NCBI RefSeq assembly: GCF_011516635.5
Contig: NZ_CP096257.1
Location: 120,132 to 184,131, forward strand
Reading direction: 5' to 3'
Length of the DNA: 64,000 nt
Source of the DNA: Bradyrhizobium barranii subsp. apii
Lineage (GTDB): Bacteria > Pseudomonadota > Alphaproteobacteria > Rhizobiales > Xanthobacteraceae
The notes beneath the pieces are model-generated. The model saw nothing but the letters and a program-made list of their open reading frames with translations, was not told the origin of the DNA and did not search any database. A program made the position numbers and the translations under genes. Shown piece by piece: positions 35,283 through 44,354 of this stretch; position 1 is the stretch's first letter, and each line of letters begins with the position of its first letter.

Positions 35283-37728
35283 GGGCGAGTAGCGTTTCGG
35301 CATGAGCGATCCCCCTGGTCTGGAGCCAGTACGCCGGCCAGGTGCGGCCGTGCGCTGTCTTGAGTTCCGTGATGCGTTTGAGATCGTCCCGGCCGGAGGC
35401 GCCGACGAAGGCGAGCGCGACCGGACCCAGCGCCATCTCGAACAGACGCCGGCCGGCGGGAGAGGTGACGTAATATTCGCGCTTCGGGATCGCGTTGGAG
35501 ACGATCTCGACCTGGCGCTCGTTGAAGCCGAGGCGTTCATAGAACTCGCGCGTTCCCGGTTCGCGCGCCGCGCCGTTCGGCAGGCAGATCTTCGTCGGGC
35601 AGGATTCCTTCAGCACGTCGATGATGCCGGAACGCTCGGCGTCCGAGATCGACTGGGTGGCGAGCACCACGGCGCAATTGGCCTTGCGCAGCACCTTCAG
35701 CCATTCGCGAATTTTGTCGCGGAAGACGGGATGGCCCAGCATCAGCCAGGCCTCGTCGAGCAGGATCAGGCTCGGAGCGCCGGTCAGGCGCTTCTCGATC
35801 CTCCGGAACAGATACGTGAGCACGGGCACGAGGCTGCGCTCGCCCATGTTCATCAGCTCCTCGATCTCGAAAGTCTGGAAGCCGCCGAGGGTCAGCCCAT
35901 CGCGCTCGGCGTCGAGCAGGTGCCCCATCGGGCCGTCGACCGTGTAGTGGTGCAACGCGTCCTTGATCTCGCGCATCTGCACGCCCGACACGAAATCGGC
36001 GAGCGAGCGTCCCGGTGCCGCCGCCATGAGGGTGACCTGGCGCGAGATGGCATTGCGATGATCCGGCGTGACGCTGACGCCCTGCAGCACCACGAGTGTC
36101 TCGATCCATTCCGACGCCCAGGCGCGGTCGGCGTCGGTCGCAAGTTCGGCGAGCGGGCAGAAGGCGAGCTGTAGCCCCTCCCCGGCCCCGCCGCCGATCT
36201 CATAGTGATCGCCGCCAGCCGCCAGCGTCAGCGGCATCAACGACCGGCCCTTGTCGAAGGCGAAGATCTGCGCGTCCCTGTAGCGGCGGAATTGCGCGGC
36301 GATCAGCGCCAGCAGGGTCGATTTGCCCGAGCCGGTCGGACCGAAGATCAGGCTGTGACCGACGTCGTCGGTGTGAAGGTTCAGCCGGAACGGCGTCGAG
36401 CCGGATGCGACCTGCATCAGCGGCGGGGAACTTTCCGGATAAAACGGGCATGGCGCGATCGGGCTTCCCGACCAGACAGAATTGAGCGGCAGAAGGTCGG
36501 CGAGGTTGCGGGTGTGGATCAGCGGCTCGCGGACGTTCGCATACCAGTTGCCGGGCAACGAGCCGAGAAAGGCCTCCGTGGCGTTCAGCGTCTCGATGCG
36601 GGCGCCAAAACCCTCGGCCTGGACGACACGGCGAATGCCCTCGCACTTCTCGCGTAGCCGTTCGGCATCGTGATCCTGCAGCACGATGACGGGCGTGTAG
36701 TAGCCGTAGGCGACGAGCTGCGAGGCGGCTTCCGCGATCGCGTCCTGCGTCTCGGCGACCATGGCCATGGCGTCCTGGTCGACCGAACGCGACTGGGTCT
36801 GGAACAGCTGGTCGAAGAAGGGCCGAACCTTCTGCTGCCATTTCTTCCGGGTTCGCTCGAGCCGTTCGCGCGCTTCGATCTCGTCGAGGAACATGAAGCG
36901 CGATGACCAGCGGTAGGTCAGCGGCATCTGGTCGAGGACATTGAGGATGCCGGGCCAGCTTTCCGCCGGCAGGCCGTCGATCGCCACCACGCCGACATAG
37001 CGGCCGTCGACCGTCGGCGTCAGCCCGTGCTGGTATTCGGCGGTGACGAGCCAATCGAGGTACATCGGGACCTCGGGCAGCCGAACCGGATGGTTTTCGC
37101 CAGTGATGCAGAAGCGCACGAACTGAAAGAGTTCGTCATAGCGTGCGCTGCGGGATCCACCGCGCTCCTCGACTGTGCGGGTCCGCATGCGCTGGATCGA
37201 GAGCAGGTTCGACAGATATTGCTCGATCTCGCGAACCGATGCCCTGAAATTGCCGAGCGCCGTGTCGGCAAAACTCGCCGAGCGGCTGTCCTTGTCGGAA
37301 TAGACGTATTTGGCGAGCCCCGACTTACGCCGCTCCGGCGGCCGCCAGCTCAGGATCAGGGCGTGGCGGCTTTCGTAATGTCCGCTCTCCCGTTCGAAAT
37401 GCGCGCGCCGCTCCTCGTCGATCTCGCGCGTGACCGCGTCGGGAAAATGGCCGTCCTTGCGGGCGGGATAGTCCGTGGTCGGAATGCGCAGCGCCTCGAC
37501 CTGGATCATCCAGCCCGAGCCGAGGCGGGCCAGGATGGCGTTGATCTGGCGGGAGACGTCGTTGCGCTCGGCGTCGGTCGAGCTCTCCGAGTCCGGCCCG
37601 GCGAAATACCAGCCGGCCATCAACGATCCGTCCTTAAGCAGGACGATGCCGTCGTCGACCAGTCCCGCGTAAGGCACGAGATCGGCGAAGGACGGACCGG
37701 AATGGCGGAAGGAATGCAGCGCAACCAT
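35275..37728 (-). CDS. trbE: conjugal transfer ATPase TrbE (VirB4-like)
   Basis: The 817-residue protein has the VirB4 N-domain and an ATPase domain with Walker A 'FGPTGSGKST' (462-471) and Walker B 'LILLDEAWLML' (about 648-658). It energises substrate transfer and pilus assembly at the inner membrane. Length is standard for TrbE. It lies between trbD and trbJ. Confidence 0.96.
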   Translation of the reverse strand: MVALHSFRHSGPSFADLVPYAGLVDDGIVLLKDGSLMAGWYFAGPDSESSTDAERNDVSRQINAILARLGSGWMIQVEALRIPTTDYPARKDGHFPDAVTREIDEERRAHFERESGHYESRHALILSWRPPERRKSGLAKYVYSDKDSRSASFADTALGNFRASVREIEQYLSNLLSIQRMRTRTVEERGGSRSARYDELFQFVRFCITGENHPVRLPEVPMYLDWLVTAEYQHGLTPTVDGRYVGVVAIDGLPAESWPGILNVLDQMPLTYRWSSRFMFLDEIEARERLERTRKKWQQKVRPFFDQLFQTQSRSVDQDAMAMVAETQDAIAEAASQLVAYGYYTPVIVLQDHDAERLREKCEGIRRVVQAEGFGARIETLNATEAFLGSLPGNWYANVREPLIHTRNLADLLPLNSVWSGSPIAPCPFYPESSPPLMQVASGSTPFRLNLHTDDVGHSLIFGPTGSGKSTLLALIAAQFRRYRDAQIFAFDKGRSLMPLTLAAGGDHYEIGGGAGEGLQLAFCPLAELATDADRAWASEWIETLVVLQGVSVTPDHRNAISRQVTLMAAAPGRSLADFVSGVQMREIKDALHHYTVDGPMGHLLDAERDGLTLGGFQTFEIEELMNMGERSLVPVLTYLFRRIEKRLTGAPSLILLDEAWLMLGHPVFRDKIREWLKVLRKANCAVVLATQSISDAERSGIIDVLKESCPTKICLPNGAAREPGTREFYERLGFNERQVEIVSNAIPKREYYVTSPAGRRLFEMALGPVALAFVGASGRDDLKRITELKTAHGRTWPAYWLQTRGIAHAETLLAHD

Positions 37729-37737
37729 GCCAGGTCC

Positions 37738-38037
37738 TCAGAAGCGCCGCCAGGGCGATGAGGTCGGGCGATAGAGCTGGCGGTAGCCGACATGACGCAT
37801 GTAGACGCGCCGCATCGCCGGATCGGCCTTCGCCATCATCCGCAGCAGACCGACGGTGAAGGTCCAGATCGCGATGCCGAACAGCGCCGCGTACCAGGTG
37901 AGCACCACGAAGATCAGGATGACGGCCGCAAGCCCCGTCAGCAGCACGAGTTCGCGGTCGGCGCCCATCAGCAGGTTGGGGCGTGACAAAGCACGGTGGA
38001 TGCGCGAGCGGGCGAGCGCGGAGCCGGCTTCAGCCAT
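37738..38037 (-). CDS. trbD: conjugal transfer protein TrbD (VirB3-like)
   Basis: The 99-residue protein has the VirB3 pattern: a short 'RIHRALSRPNLLMGADRELV' lead-in and two adjacent membrane helices (34-75, 'LLTGLAAVILIFVVLTWYAA', 'LFGIAIWTFTVGLL'). It overlaps the end of trbC by eight bases. Confidence 0.92.
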   Translation of the reverse strand: MAEAGSALARSRIHRALSRPNLLMGADRELVLLTGLAAVILIFVVLTWYAALFGIAIWTFTVGLLRMMAKADPAMRRVYMRHVGYRQLYRPTSSPWRRF

Positions 38038-38410
38038 GAGCCCCCTCCCCTGCCCTGATGTCGGACGAAGCGGGGGGTGCCGTCACCGGTATGCCGATGG
38101 AGGCGCCGGTCGAGCCGAACAAGGCGACGATCTGGGTCGAACCAAGCAGGATGCCGGCGACAAGCACGATGTACATCAGCCGCCGCGCGAAATCGTTGAG
38201 CTCGCCGCCAAAGATCAGCATGCCGCCGGCCACCGCCACGGCCGCGAGCGCGATGAAGCCGGCGACCGGGCCGGTGATGGATTTCTGGATCTGCTCGAGC
38301 GGACTTTCCCACGGCAGGCTGCCGCCCGAGGAGGCAAGCGCGGGATGAGCGATCAGCAGGCCGAGCGCGAGCCCCAGCACGATGCGGGCGGCAAGGCGTT
38401 CAGACGACAT
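38030..38410 (-). CDS. trbC: conjugal pilin TrbC (VirB2-like)
   Basis: From ATG 38410 the protein has 126 residues; an ATG at 38431 would add seven. A signal peptide (LGLALGLLIAHPALASS) precedes two membrane helices ('GFIALAAVAVAGGMLIFGGE' and 'LMYIVLVAGILLGSTQIVAL'), the usual pilin precursor. The start lies inside the end of trbB. Confidence 0.92.
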   Translation of the reverse strand: MSSERLAARIVLGLALGLLIAHPALASSGGSLPWESPLEQIQKSITGPVAGFIALAAVAVAGGMLIFGGELNDFARRLMYIVLVAGILLGSTQIVALFGSTGASIGIPVTAPPASSDIRAGEGAHG

Positions 38411-39368
38411 CGGCTTCCTCCTTTGGGACATAGGATTCGGTCTGGTAGCGGCCGTTGACGAAGCCCTCGACGTGGAGGATATCGCGCAGGACGCGGCCCC
38501 TCGTGGTCCGCTCGATCGAGACGATGAGGTCGACGGCTTCGCCGATCACCTCACGCATCGGTTGCTGGCTCACCTCTGCGGTGAGCTGCTCGAGCCGGCG
38601 CAGGGCCGACTCGGCGGTGTTAGCGTGGACAGTGGCGACGCCACCGGGATGCCCCGTGTTCCAGGCCTTCAGCAGCGTGAGTGCGGCGCCGTCGCGAACC
38701 TCGCCGACGATGATGCGGTCGGGCCGCAGGCGCATGGTGCTCTTGAGGAGCCGGGCCATGTCGACGGTGTCGCTGGTGTGCAACGCGACGATGTTGTCGG
38801 CCGGGCACTGGATCTCGGCGGTGTCCTCGAGGATCAGAATCCGGTCGTCGGGGGCCGCTTCGGATATCTCCGCGATGATGGCATTCGCCAGCGTCGTCTT
38901 GCCCGAGCCCGTGCCGCCAGAAATGACGATGTTGAGGCGGGAGGCGACGGCGTTACGAATGATGCCGGCCTGGCGCTCCGTCATCACCCGGCTCTTCACA
39001 TAGTCGTCGAGCGGAATCAGCCGCGACGCGCGCCGGCGGATCGTGAAGGCCGGCGCCTTGACGATCGGGGGCAGCAACCCCTCGAACCTGTGGCCGCCAA
39101 TCGGCAATTCGCCGGAGATGATCGGCTGCTCGTCATCGGCTTCGGAATTGAGTGCGTGCGCCACGCTCCCGATGACGATCTCGGCAGCAGCCGCTGTCAT
39201 CTCTCCGGTCGCCGCTATGCCGTGGCCGAGCCGTTCGATGAACAATCGGCCGTCCGGGTTGAGCATGATCTCCACCACCGAAGCATCATCGAGGGCGACG
39301 CAGAGCTGGTCACCCAGGGCCTCCTGAAGCTTGCGGATCAGGCGCGGATGGGAACGCAATTGCGTCAT
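38400..39368 (-). CDS. trbB: conjugal transfer ATPase TrbB (VirB11-like)
   Basis: The 322-residue protein has Walker A 'GGTGSGKTT' (151-159), an Asp box 'DDRILILEDTAEIQC', Walker B 'MRLRPDRIIVGEVRDGAAL' and a His box 'GHPGGVATVHANTAESAL', all hallmarks of the hexameric VirB11/TrbB traffic ATPases. The start overlaps the stop of the LuxI-type gene by four bases. Confidence 0.97.
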   Translation of the reverse strand: MTQLRSHPRLIRKLQEALGDQLCVALDDASVVEIMLNPDGRLFIERLGHGIAATGEMTAAAAEIVIGSVAHALNSEADDEQPIISGELPIGGHRFEGLLPPIVKAPAFTIRRRASRLIPLDDYVKSRVMTERQAGIIRNAVASRLNIVISGGTGSGKTTLANAIIAEISEAAPDDRILILEDTAEIQCPADNIVALHTSDTVDMARLLKSTMRLRPDRIIVGEVRDGAALTLLKAWNTGHPGGVATVHANTAESALRRLEQLTAEVSQQPMREVIGEAVDLIVSIERTTRGRVLRDILHVEGFVNGRYQTESYVPKEEADVV

Positions 39369-40000
39369 CGCGACGGGCTCCCTTCAGGCCGCTTGCGGGA
39401 GCGATTGATCGAAGAGCGGTAGCAGGCTGGCCGCACACGCTCGAAGTTTGCCTGGTCGGTCGGCAGCAGGCCGACGACCGCTGTGGTATTGCCGATCGGC
39501 TTGGGTGCTCCGATTCGGGCCATCGGCCAGCCCACGCGGCGCAGGATCCGCTCGATGCGAACGTCGGTTTCGGTGTCCAGTTCGCGGTAGCCGTTCGCTA
39601 GCGACCATTCGATGATCGCGGCGAACATCGTCCAGGTGGCGTCATGGAGCGCCTTCCCTGCCCTCCCCGTCTCAATCGAAGTGTCGACGCAGAACCGCGA
39701 GCTTTCGATCATGGCGGCGTGAGGCAGGCCCGACCCGATCAGCTCGGGAAAGCGCACGGACAGCAGCGTCGGCCCTGCCGTGGAAAGCAATCGGGCGCAG
39801 CCCGCGACCTCGTTTCGGTCGGATAGCGCCAGGATGCAGGTCGGCCGGCGGTTGTCGAACTGATCGGCCTCCCGGCCGTCCTTGACGTCGACGTCCCAAT
39901 CCATCCGCTCGCGGAAGGCGCGGGCGCGAAGTCTATGCATCGAATCGAGAAGGACAGCCGAGTTGCTGTATGTTTTGGGTGGGACGGCGATTGCCCGCAT
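39365..40000 (-). CDS. traI: acyl-homoserine-lactone synthase, LuxI/TraI family
   Basis: The 211-residue protein keeps the LuxI core: 'RARAFRERMDWDV' (Arg25, Phe29, Trp35), Asp46/Asp49, Arg70 in 'AGCARLLSTAGP', and 'ESSRFCVD' (Glu99, Ser100, Arg102). It joins S-adenosylmethionine with an acyl-ACP to make the signal. It is the first gene of the trb operon, as traI is on Ti and rhizobial plasmids, and overlaps trbB. The tail after about residue 185 is basic and less ordered. The acyl chain cannot be told from sequence. Confidence 0.92.
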   Translation of the reverse strand: MRAIAVPPKTYSNSAVLLDSMHRLRARAFRERMDWDVDVKDGREADQFDNRRPTCILALSDRNEVAGCARLLSTAGPTLLSVRFPELIGSGLPHAAMIESSRFCVDTSIETGRAGKALHDATWTMFAAIIEWSLANGYRELDTETDVRIERILRRVGWPMARIGAPKPIGNTTAVVGLLPTDQANFERVRPACYRSSINRSRKRPEGSPSR

Positions 40001-40063
40001 GCGTGTTGCTCCGAATCTGTCGGGTTCGGAGGCCTAAAGGCCATCATCGTCAGGGCGGCGCGA

Positions 40064-40182
40064 CTAATGAAATTATGAGTGCGATTCGGGCTCCGCAGGG
40101 GTGAGTCGGGGCAAAATGGCCCCGTAAAGGTCGTGGAACACGGAAAAACCGGGCTCCGGACCCCTAATAAAAGTATGAGTGC
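40064..40182. repeat. pair of 19-bp direct repeats exactly 100 bp apart
   Basis: CTAATGAAATTATGAGTGC (40064-40082) and CTAATAAAAGTATGAGTGC (40164-40182) agree at 17 of 19 positions. A shorter CGGGCTCCG repeat lies after each start (40086-40094, 40150-40158). They sit in the divergent region between the LuxI-type gene and repA and may be regulator sites. Confidence 0.6.
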
Positions 40183-40271
40183 AGCGTCGGCCGTTCATAA
40201 ATGTCCAGCTTAGCCATGGTGTTGAAGTTATTGATGAATTGCCTTGAAAGAGCTCCGATTCGGGAGGCATT

Positions 40272-40288
40272 GTTAACGCCTCGTTAAC
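40272..40288. promoter_or_regulatory. GTTAAC-N5-GTTAAC repeat upstream of repA
   Basis: Two GTTAAC palindromes separated by five bases, 74 bases ahead of repA. RepA proteins bind operators in this position; the assignment is by location. Confidence 0.35.
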
Positions 40289-40361
40289 CATTACTCTCTT
40301 GCAGGGGCATGTTTCGATGGTACCGTCACGGATAGATTGGGCATTCGCCTGATTTTCCGTG

Positions 40362-41597
40362 ATGAGAGATTTCAACGTGAGCCCTGCTGCCGAGCACGCG
40401 CGAAAGCTGATTCCTTCGGTCGACGAGATTATCGGAGCCCAAGCCGATCTCCTTAGCTCGCAGCTTCAGGCTATGAGTGAGGCGCTCTTTCCCCCCACCT
40501 CAAAAAAGGTGCTTCGCAAGTTTACTTCTGGGGAAGCAGCGCGGCTAATCTCCATCTCCGACTCGACCTTGAGAAAGATGACTTTAGCCGGCGAGGGCCC
40601 GCAACCTTATCTCGCGAGTAATGGGCGGCGTCTTTATACGTTGGCGCAGATCAACGAGATACGCCAACTACTCGCCGAGTCGCTTCGCGGCCGCGATAGG
40701 ATCGACGTGGTTCCCCATCGCCGCCCGGGTGAACACCTGCAGGTGGTCGCCGTGACCAACTTCAAAGGCGGTTCTGGCAAGACAACGACATCAGCGCACC
40801 TCGCTCAGTACCTGGCCCTCCAAGGGTATAGGGTTCTGGCGGTGGACCTCGATCCGCAGGCAAGCCTCTCTGCTCTTTTGGGCGTGCTTCCAGAGACGGA
40901 AGTTCTCGCCAACCAGACCCTGTATGCGGCGATCCGATACGACGACCACAAGAAGTCGTTGAAGGAGGTCATCCGGACGACCTATTTCGATGGGCTAGAT
41001 CTTGTCCCCGGTAATCTGGAGCTGATGGAGTTCGAGCATACGACGCCAAAGGCCCTCACCTCTGGTGGTCAAATGCGCGACGGCCTGTTTTTTACGCGCG
41101 TCGCCAAGGCTCTCGATGATGTCGCGGATCAGTATGACATCGTCGTCATCGATTGCCCCCCTCAGCTTGGCTTCCTGACGCTGAGTGGGCTTTGCGCGGC
41201 GACGGCCATGGTCGTAACTGTGCATCCCCAGATGCTCGATATCGCCTCCATGAGCCAGTTTCTCCTGATGACGCGCGATCTGCTTGGCGTGGTTCGAGAC
41301 GCCGGCGGTGAGCTCAAGTACGATTTTGTCCGCTATTTGCTGACTCGCTTTGAGCCGCAGGACGCCCCGCAGACCAAGGTGGCGGCGCTCTTGCGCAACA
41401 TGTTTGATGACTTTGTTCTGACCAATACGATGGTCAAATCCGCCGCGGTTTCGGATGCGGGACTGACGAAGCAGACACTCTACGAGATCGGTCGAGAAAG
41501 CCTGACGCGGTCGACATATGATCGCGCCATGGAATCACTTCAGGCCGTGAATGGAGAGATTGAAGGGCTCATCAAGGCCGCGTGGGGGCGAGCATGA
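40362..41597 (+). CDS. repA: plasmid partition protein RepA (ParA-like)
   Basis: From ATG 40362 the protein has 411 residues; a GTG three bases earlier is also possible. An N-terminal helix-turn-helix domain ('TSGEAARLISISDSTLRKMT', about 55-75) is followed by a ParA ATPase with Walker A 'FKGGSGKTTT' (about 132-141), 'AVDLDPQASL' and 'IVVIDCPPQLGF'. It drives partition with RepB and represses the repABC promoter. Length and order are those of RepA. Confidence 0.96.
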   Translation: MRDFNVSPAAEHARKLIPSVDEIIGAQADLLSSQLQAMSEALFPPTSKKVLRKFTSGEAARLISISDSTLRKMTLAGEGPQPYLASNGRRLYTLAQINEIRQLLAESLRGRDRIDVVPHRRPGEHLQVVAVTNFKGGSGKTTTSAHLAQYLALQGYRVLAVDLDPQASLSALLGVLPETEVLANQTLYAAIRYDDHKKSLKEVIRTTYFDGLDLVPGNLELMEFEHTTPKALTSGGQMRDGLFFTRVAKALDDVADQYDIVVIDCPPQLGFLTLSGLCAATAMVVTVHPQMLDIASMSQFLLMTRDLLGVVRDAGGELKYDFVRYLLTRFEPQDAPQTKVAALLRNMFDDFVLTNTMVKSAAVSDAGLTKQTLYEIGRESLTRSTYDRAMESLQAVNGEIEGLIKAAWGRA

Positions 41598-41646
41598 CCG
41601 CCTCAAACTCTGTTGGTGCGCCGGGATCCGGTTCCACCATTGGGGT

Positions 41647-41662
41647 GTTGGGAGCTCCCAAC
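41647..41662. promoter_or_regulatory. parS partition site 1
   Basis: GTTGGGAGCTCCCAAC is a perfect 16-bp palindrome that fits the repABC parS consensus GTTNNNNGCNNNNAAC. It lies between repA and repB, a usual place for parS. Confidence 0.92.
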
Positions 41663-41716
41663 ACGATCACTGCCCTTCCCCCGAATCAGCATCATTCGGC
41701 CCGTTGGCTTCTTGCT

Positions 41717-41732
41717 GTTGGGAGCTCCCAAC
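41717..41732. promoter_or_regulatory. parS partition site 2
   Basis: A second identical copy of GTTGGGAGCTCCCAAC, 70 bases from the first. Both are flanked by T and A, giving an 18-bp palindrome. Confidence 0.92.
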
Positions 41733-41772
41733 ACCCGGGGCGTGGCCTTTTGCGCAAGGCAGGAGGTCGCGT

Positions 41773-42786
41773 ATGAGCCGGAAGGATGCGATCAATTCCC
41801 TTTTTCTGAAAAAGCCCGAAGCTGCGTCGACGCCACAGGTGAAGCATACCGATCGGGTCCGCACAGGCGCCATCGCTGCAATGGGCTCTTCGCTCCAGGA
41901 AATGACCGAGGGGGCCAAAGCTGCCGAGCGGCTGCAACAGCAACTAGCCGCCGGCGAGACAGTTATCGCACTCGATCCAGGCCAAATTGACGGGTCCAGG
42001 ATTGCCGATCGAATTGCCATCGACGTCGATCCGGGTTTTGAAGCACTGGTTTCCAGTATCTCCGAATACGGGCAGCAGGTGCCGATCCTTGTTCGCCCGC
42101 ATCCCGAGAAAATTGAGCGCTTCCAGATTGCTTATGGCCGTCGACGGCTTCGCGCTGCTGTCCGGCTGGGTCAATCGGTCAAGGCGATCGTTCGAAGTCT
42201 GTCTGACGCCGAGCTCGTCATCGCCCAAGGGCGCGAGAATCTTGATCGCGCCGATCTGTCGTTCATTGAGAAGGCGTTTTTCGCAAAGCGCCTCGAGGAT
42301 GCCGGTTATGATCGCGCAACGATCATCGCGGCCCTTTCAACCGATAAGGCGGATCTTAGCCGGTATATTGCGATCGCGCGTCGTATCCCCGAGCAGTTCG
42401 TCTTGCGCATCGGGCCGGCTCCAAAAGCCGGCAGGGCCCGGTGGCTCGGGCTCGCCGAGAAGCTGGACGACGGGAAGGTCGTGACCGCAATCGAGAACCT
42501 CCTGAACGCTCCCGAAGTCGTCGGTCTCGACAGCGATAGTCGGTTTCAGGCTGTGTGGAAGGCCGTCGACAAGCAGCCGAAAAGTACAGCCAAGCGATCC
42601 GATGTATGGGTTACGCAGGCAGGCAAACGAGCAGGGCGCGTCGAACGCTCAGCGGGCAAGACCGCGTTGGTGTTCAACGAGAAAGTAGTGCCGGAGTTTG
42701 CGACGTGGGTTTCGTCTCGGTTGGACCAACTTTACGCGGAATTCTCGGCCGCAAAGGAAGAGGAGGCGCAAACTAAGAAGGAGTGA
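41773..42786 (+). CDS. repB: plasmid partition protein RepB (ParB-like)
   Basis: From ATG 41773 (AGGAGG seven bases ahead) the protein has 337 residues. The N-terminus 'MSRKDAINSLFLKKPE' is the RepB type, then the ParB nuclease-like domain ('SISEYGQQVPILVRPHPE', 'YGRRRLRAA', 'ENLDRADLSFIEKAFFAKRL') and a helix-turn-helix ('YDRATIIAALSTDKADLSRY'). It binds the two parS sites directly upstream. A frame open further back to 41551 is noncoding. Confidence 0.95.
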   Translation: MSRKDAINSLFLKKPEAASTPQVKHTDRVRTGAIAAMGSSLQEMTEGAKAAERLQQQLAAGETVIALDPGQIDGSRIADRIAIDVDPGFEALVSSISEYGQQVPILVRPHPEKIERFQIAYGRRRLRAAVRLGQSVKAIVRSLSDAELVIAQGRENLDRADLSFIEKAFFAKRLEDAGYDRATIIAALSTDKADLSRYIAIARRIPEQFVLRIGPAPKAGRARWLGLAEKLDDGKVVTAIENLLNAPEVVGLDSDSRFQAVWKAVDKQPKSTAKRSDVWVTQAGKRAGRVERSAGKTALVFNEKVVPEFATWVSSRLDQLYAEFSAAKEEEAQTKKE

Positions 42787-42844
42787 ATTCGTCGTGGTGA
42801 CGGCGAGGCGCATATGCATCGCCTGACACCACGCAAACAGCAAA

Positions 42845-42960
42845 GAAAAAAGGCCCCCGAAACGGATTCCGGAAGCCCTTTCTCACTAGTTTGGCGACTT
42901 TGAGAATCGCACTTCCCCGAATCGCAGTCAAGAGCTCGCGCTGAGCTTAGCGCCGTTTTG
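42845..42960 (-). ncRNA. probable counter-transcribed RNA controlling repC
   Basis: The repB-repC gap of repABC plasmids encodes a small antisense RNA that lowers RepC. Here, on the minus strand, AAAGGGCTTCCGG…TTCGGGGGCC followed by TTTTTT (42883 down to 42845) is a GC-rich terminator-like hairpin of the expected kind. The start is not defined: no clear promoter was found by eye, so the right edge is approximate. Confidence 0.5.
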
Positions 42961-43001
42961 GTGAGCGGATTTTCTTTGCCTGACACATAGGTGAAGGAAA
43001 A

Positions 43002-44321
43002 ATGCAGACGCACATTACAACGACGCCCTTCGGGCGGCGGCCGATGACGCTCGGCCAAATCTCAAATCAGATGGCTGCACGGACTGCGAAGCCCGAAGCG
43101 ATCGTGCACAAGTGGCAGGTCTTCCAGAACATCCGGGAGGCGAGGGAACTTCTCGGCGCGACGGATCGATCGCTCACGATTCTCAACGCGCTCCTGACCT
43201 TTCATCCGGAGACGGCGCTCACGGGGGATGCCGAGATCGTGGTTTGGCCCTCAAACGTTCAGCTCATGGCGCGGGCCAACGGCATGCCGGCGACGACGCT
43301 GCGGCGTCACATCGCTGTGCTGGTCGACTGCGGTTTAGTCGTCCGGCGCGACAGCCCGAACGGCAAGCGCTTCGCCCGGAAGGGCCGGGGCGGGGAGATC
43401 GAGCAGGCCTATGGCTTCGACCTCTCGCCGATCGTGGCTCGGGCTGAGGAGTTCAAGGACCTAGCGGAGGCTGTTGGGGCCGAGAAGAAGGCGTGCCGTG
43501 TTGCAAAGGAACGCCTCACACTGCTGCGCCGGGACATCGTCAAGCTGATTGAGGCCGGCATTGAGGAGGGGGTGCCAGGCAACTGGGGTAGGGTTCAGCA
43601 AAACTACCAGACGATTATCGGTCGGCTACCACGATCGGCGCCCAGGCAGCTTCTAGATGACGTCTGCATGGATTTGCATGCGCTCTATGCGGACATACGC
43701 GCGGAGCTGGAAACATTCACGAAATCACAGAATCCGGACGCCAATGAGTCCCATTCTGGTCGTCACATACAGAATTCAAATCCAGACCCTAATTTTGAAT
43801 CTGAATATAGCCTTCCAAAACAGGTTGAAGCGAGCTGCACCGTCGAGGAAACCGACAACGTTCGGAGCTTGCCGAAACGTGAGCTGCCCTTGGGAATCGT
43901 GCTCGATGCCTGTCCGAATCTGCTGGAATTGGCACGAGGCGGCGAAATCCGCCACTGGCGTGACTTCCTGGCGGCGGCGGAGATTGCTCGGCCGCTACTG
44001 GGGATCAGTCCCAGCGCCTGGCGCGAAGCACGTGAGGCCATGGGTGAACAGCATGCGGCGATCACGCTGGCCGCTATCTACCAGCGGGCGGATCAGATCA
44101 ACAGCGCCGGAGGGTATCTCCGCAGCCTGACCGACAGGACGAGGGACGGTAAATTCTCGACCTGGCCGATGGTCATGGCGCTGCTGCGGGCGAAACTCGA
44201 TGCGCAGAGGACCGCGGGGAATGCCGGCGGACCTCGATCTGAACGTTCGGTTGGCACCGCGCCAAGCCTCCGCGTGTCGGAAGCGCTGCTGAAAAACCTG
44301 CAAAGGCCAAAATCGCGATGA
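43002..44321 (+). CDS. repC: replication initiator RepC
   Basis: The 439-residue protein starts 'MQTHITTTPFGRRPMTLGQI' and has the RepC N-terminal domain ('RSLTILNALLTFHPETAL', 'LVVWPSN'-type 'IVVWPSNVQLMARANGMP', 'ATTLRRHIAVLVDCGLVVRR') with a winged-helix layout, then the C-terminal replication domain ('YLRSLTDRTRDGKFSTWPMV'). RepC is the only protein essential for replication of these plasmids, and its gene usually contains the origin. It follows repB by 215 bases that hold the antisense RNA. Confidence 0.95.
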   Translation: MQTHITTTPFGRRPMTLGQISNQMAARTAKPEAIVHKWQVFQNIREARELLGATDRSLTILNALLTFHPETALTGDAEIVVWPSNVQLMARANGMPATTLRRHIAVLVDCGLVVRRDSPNGKRFARKGRGGEIEQAYGFDLSPIVARAEEFKDLAEAVGAEKKACRVAKERLTLLRRDIVKLIEAGIEEGVPGNWGRVQQNYQTIIGRLPRSAPRQLLDDVCMDLHALYADIRAELETFTKSQNPDANESHSGRHIQNSNPDPNFESEYSLPKQVEASCTVEETDNVRSLPKRELPLGIVLDACPNLLELARGGEIRHWRDFLAAAEIARPLLGISPSAWREAREAMGEQHAAITLAAIYQRADQINSAGGYLRSLTDRTRDGKFSTWPMVMALLRAKLDAQRTAGNAGGPRSERSVGTAPSLRVSEALLKNLQRPKSR

Positions 44322-44354
44322 GGGCCGAATTCATCTTCCACGGAAGCCGCGGCG

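Noticed and set aside
30006..40000. oriT or relaxase gene within the conjugation block
   Set aside because: All frames in the block are mating-channel genes; no relaxase motif (HxHxxxH) or nick-site pattern was seen.
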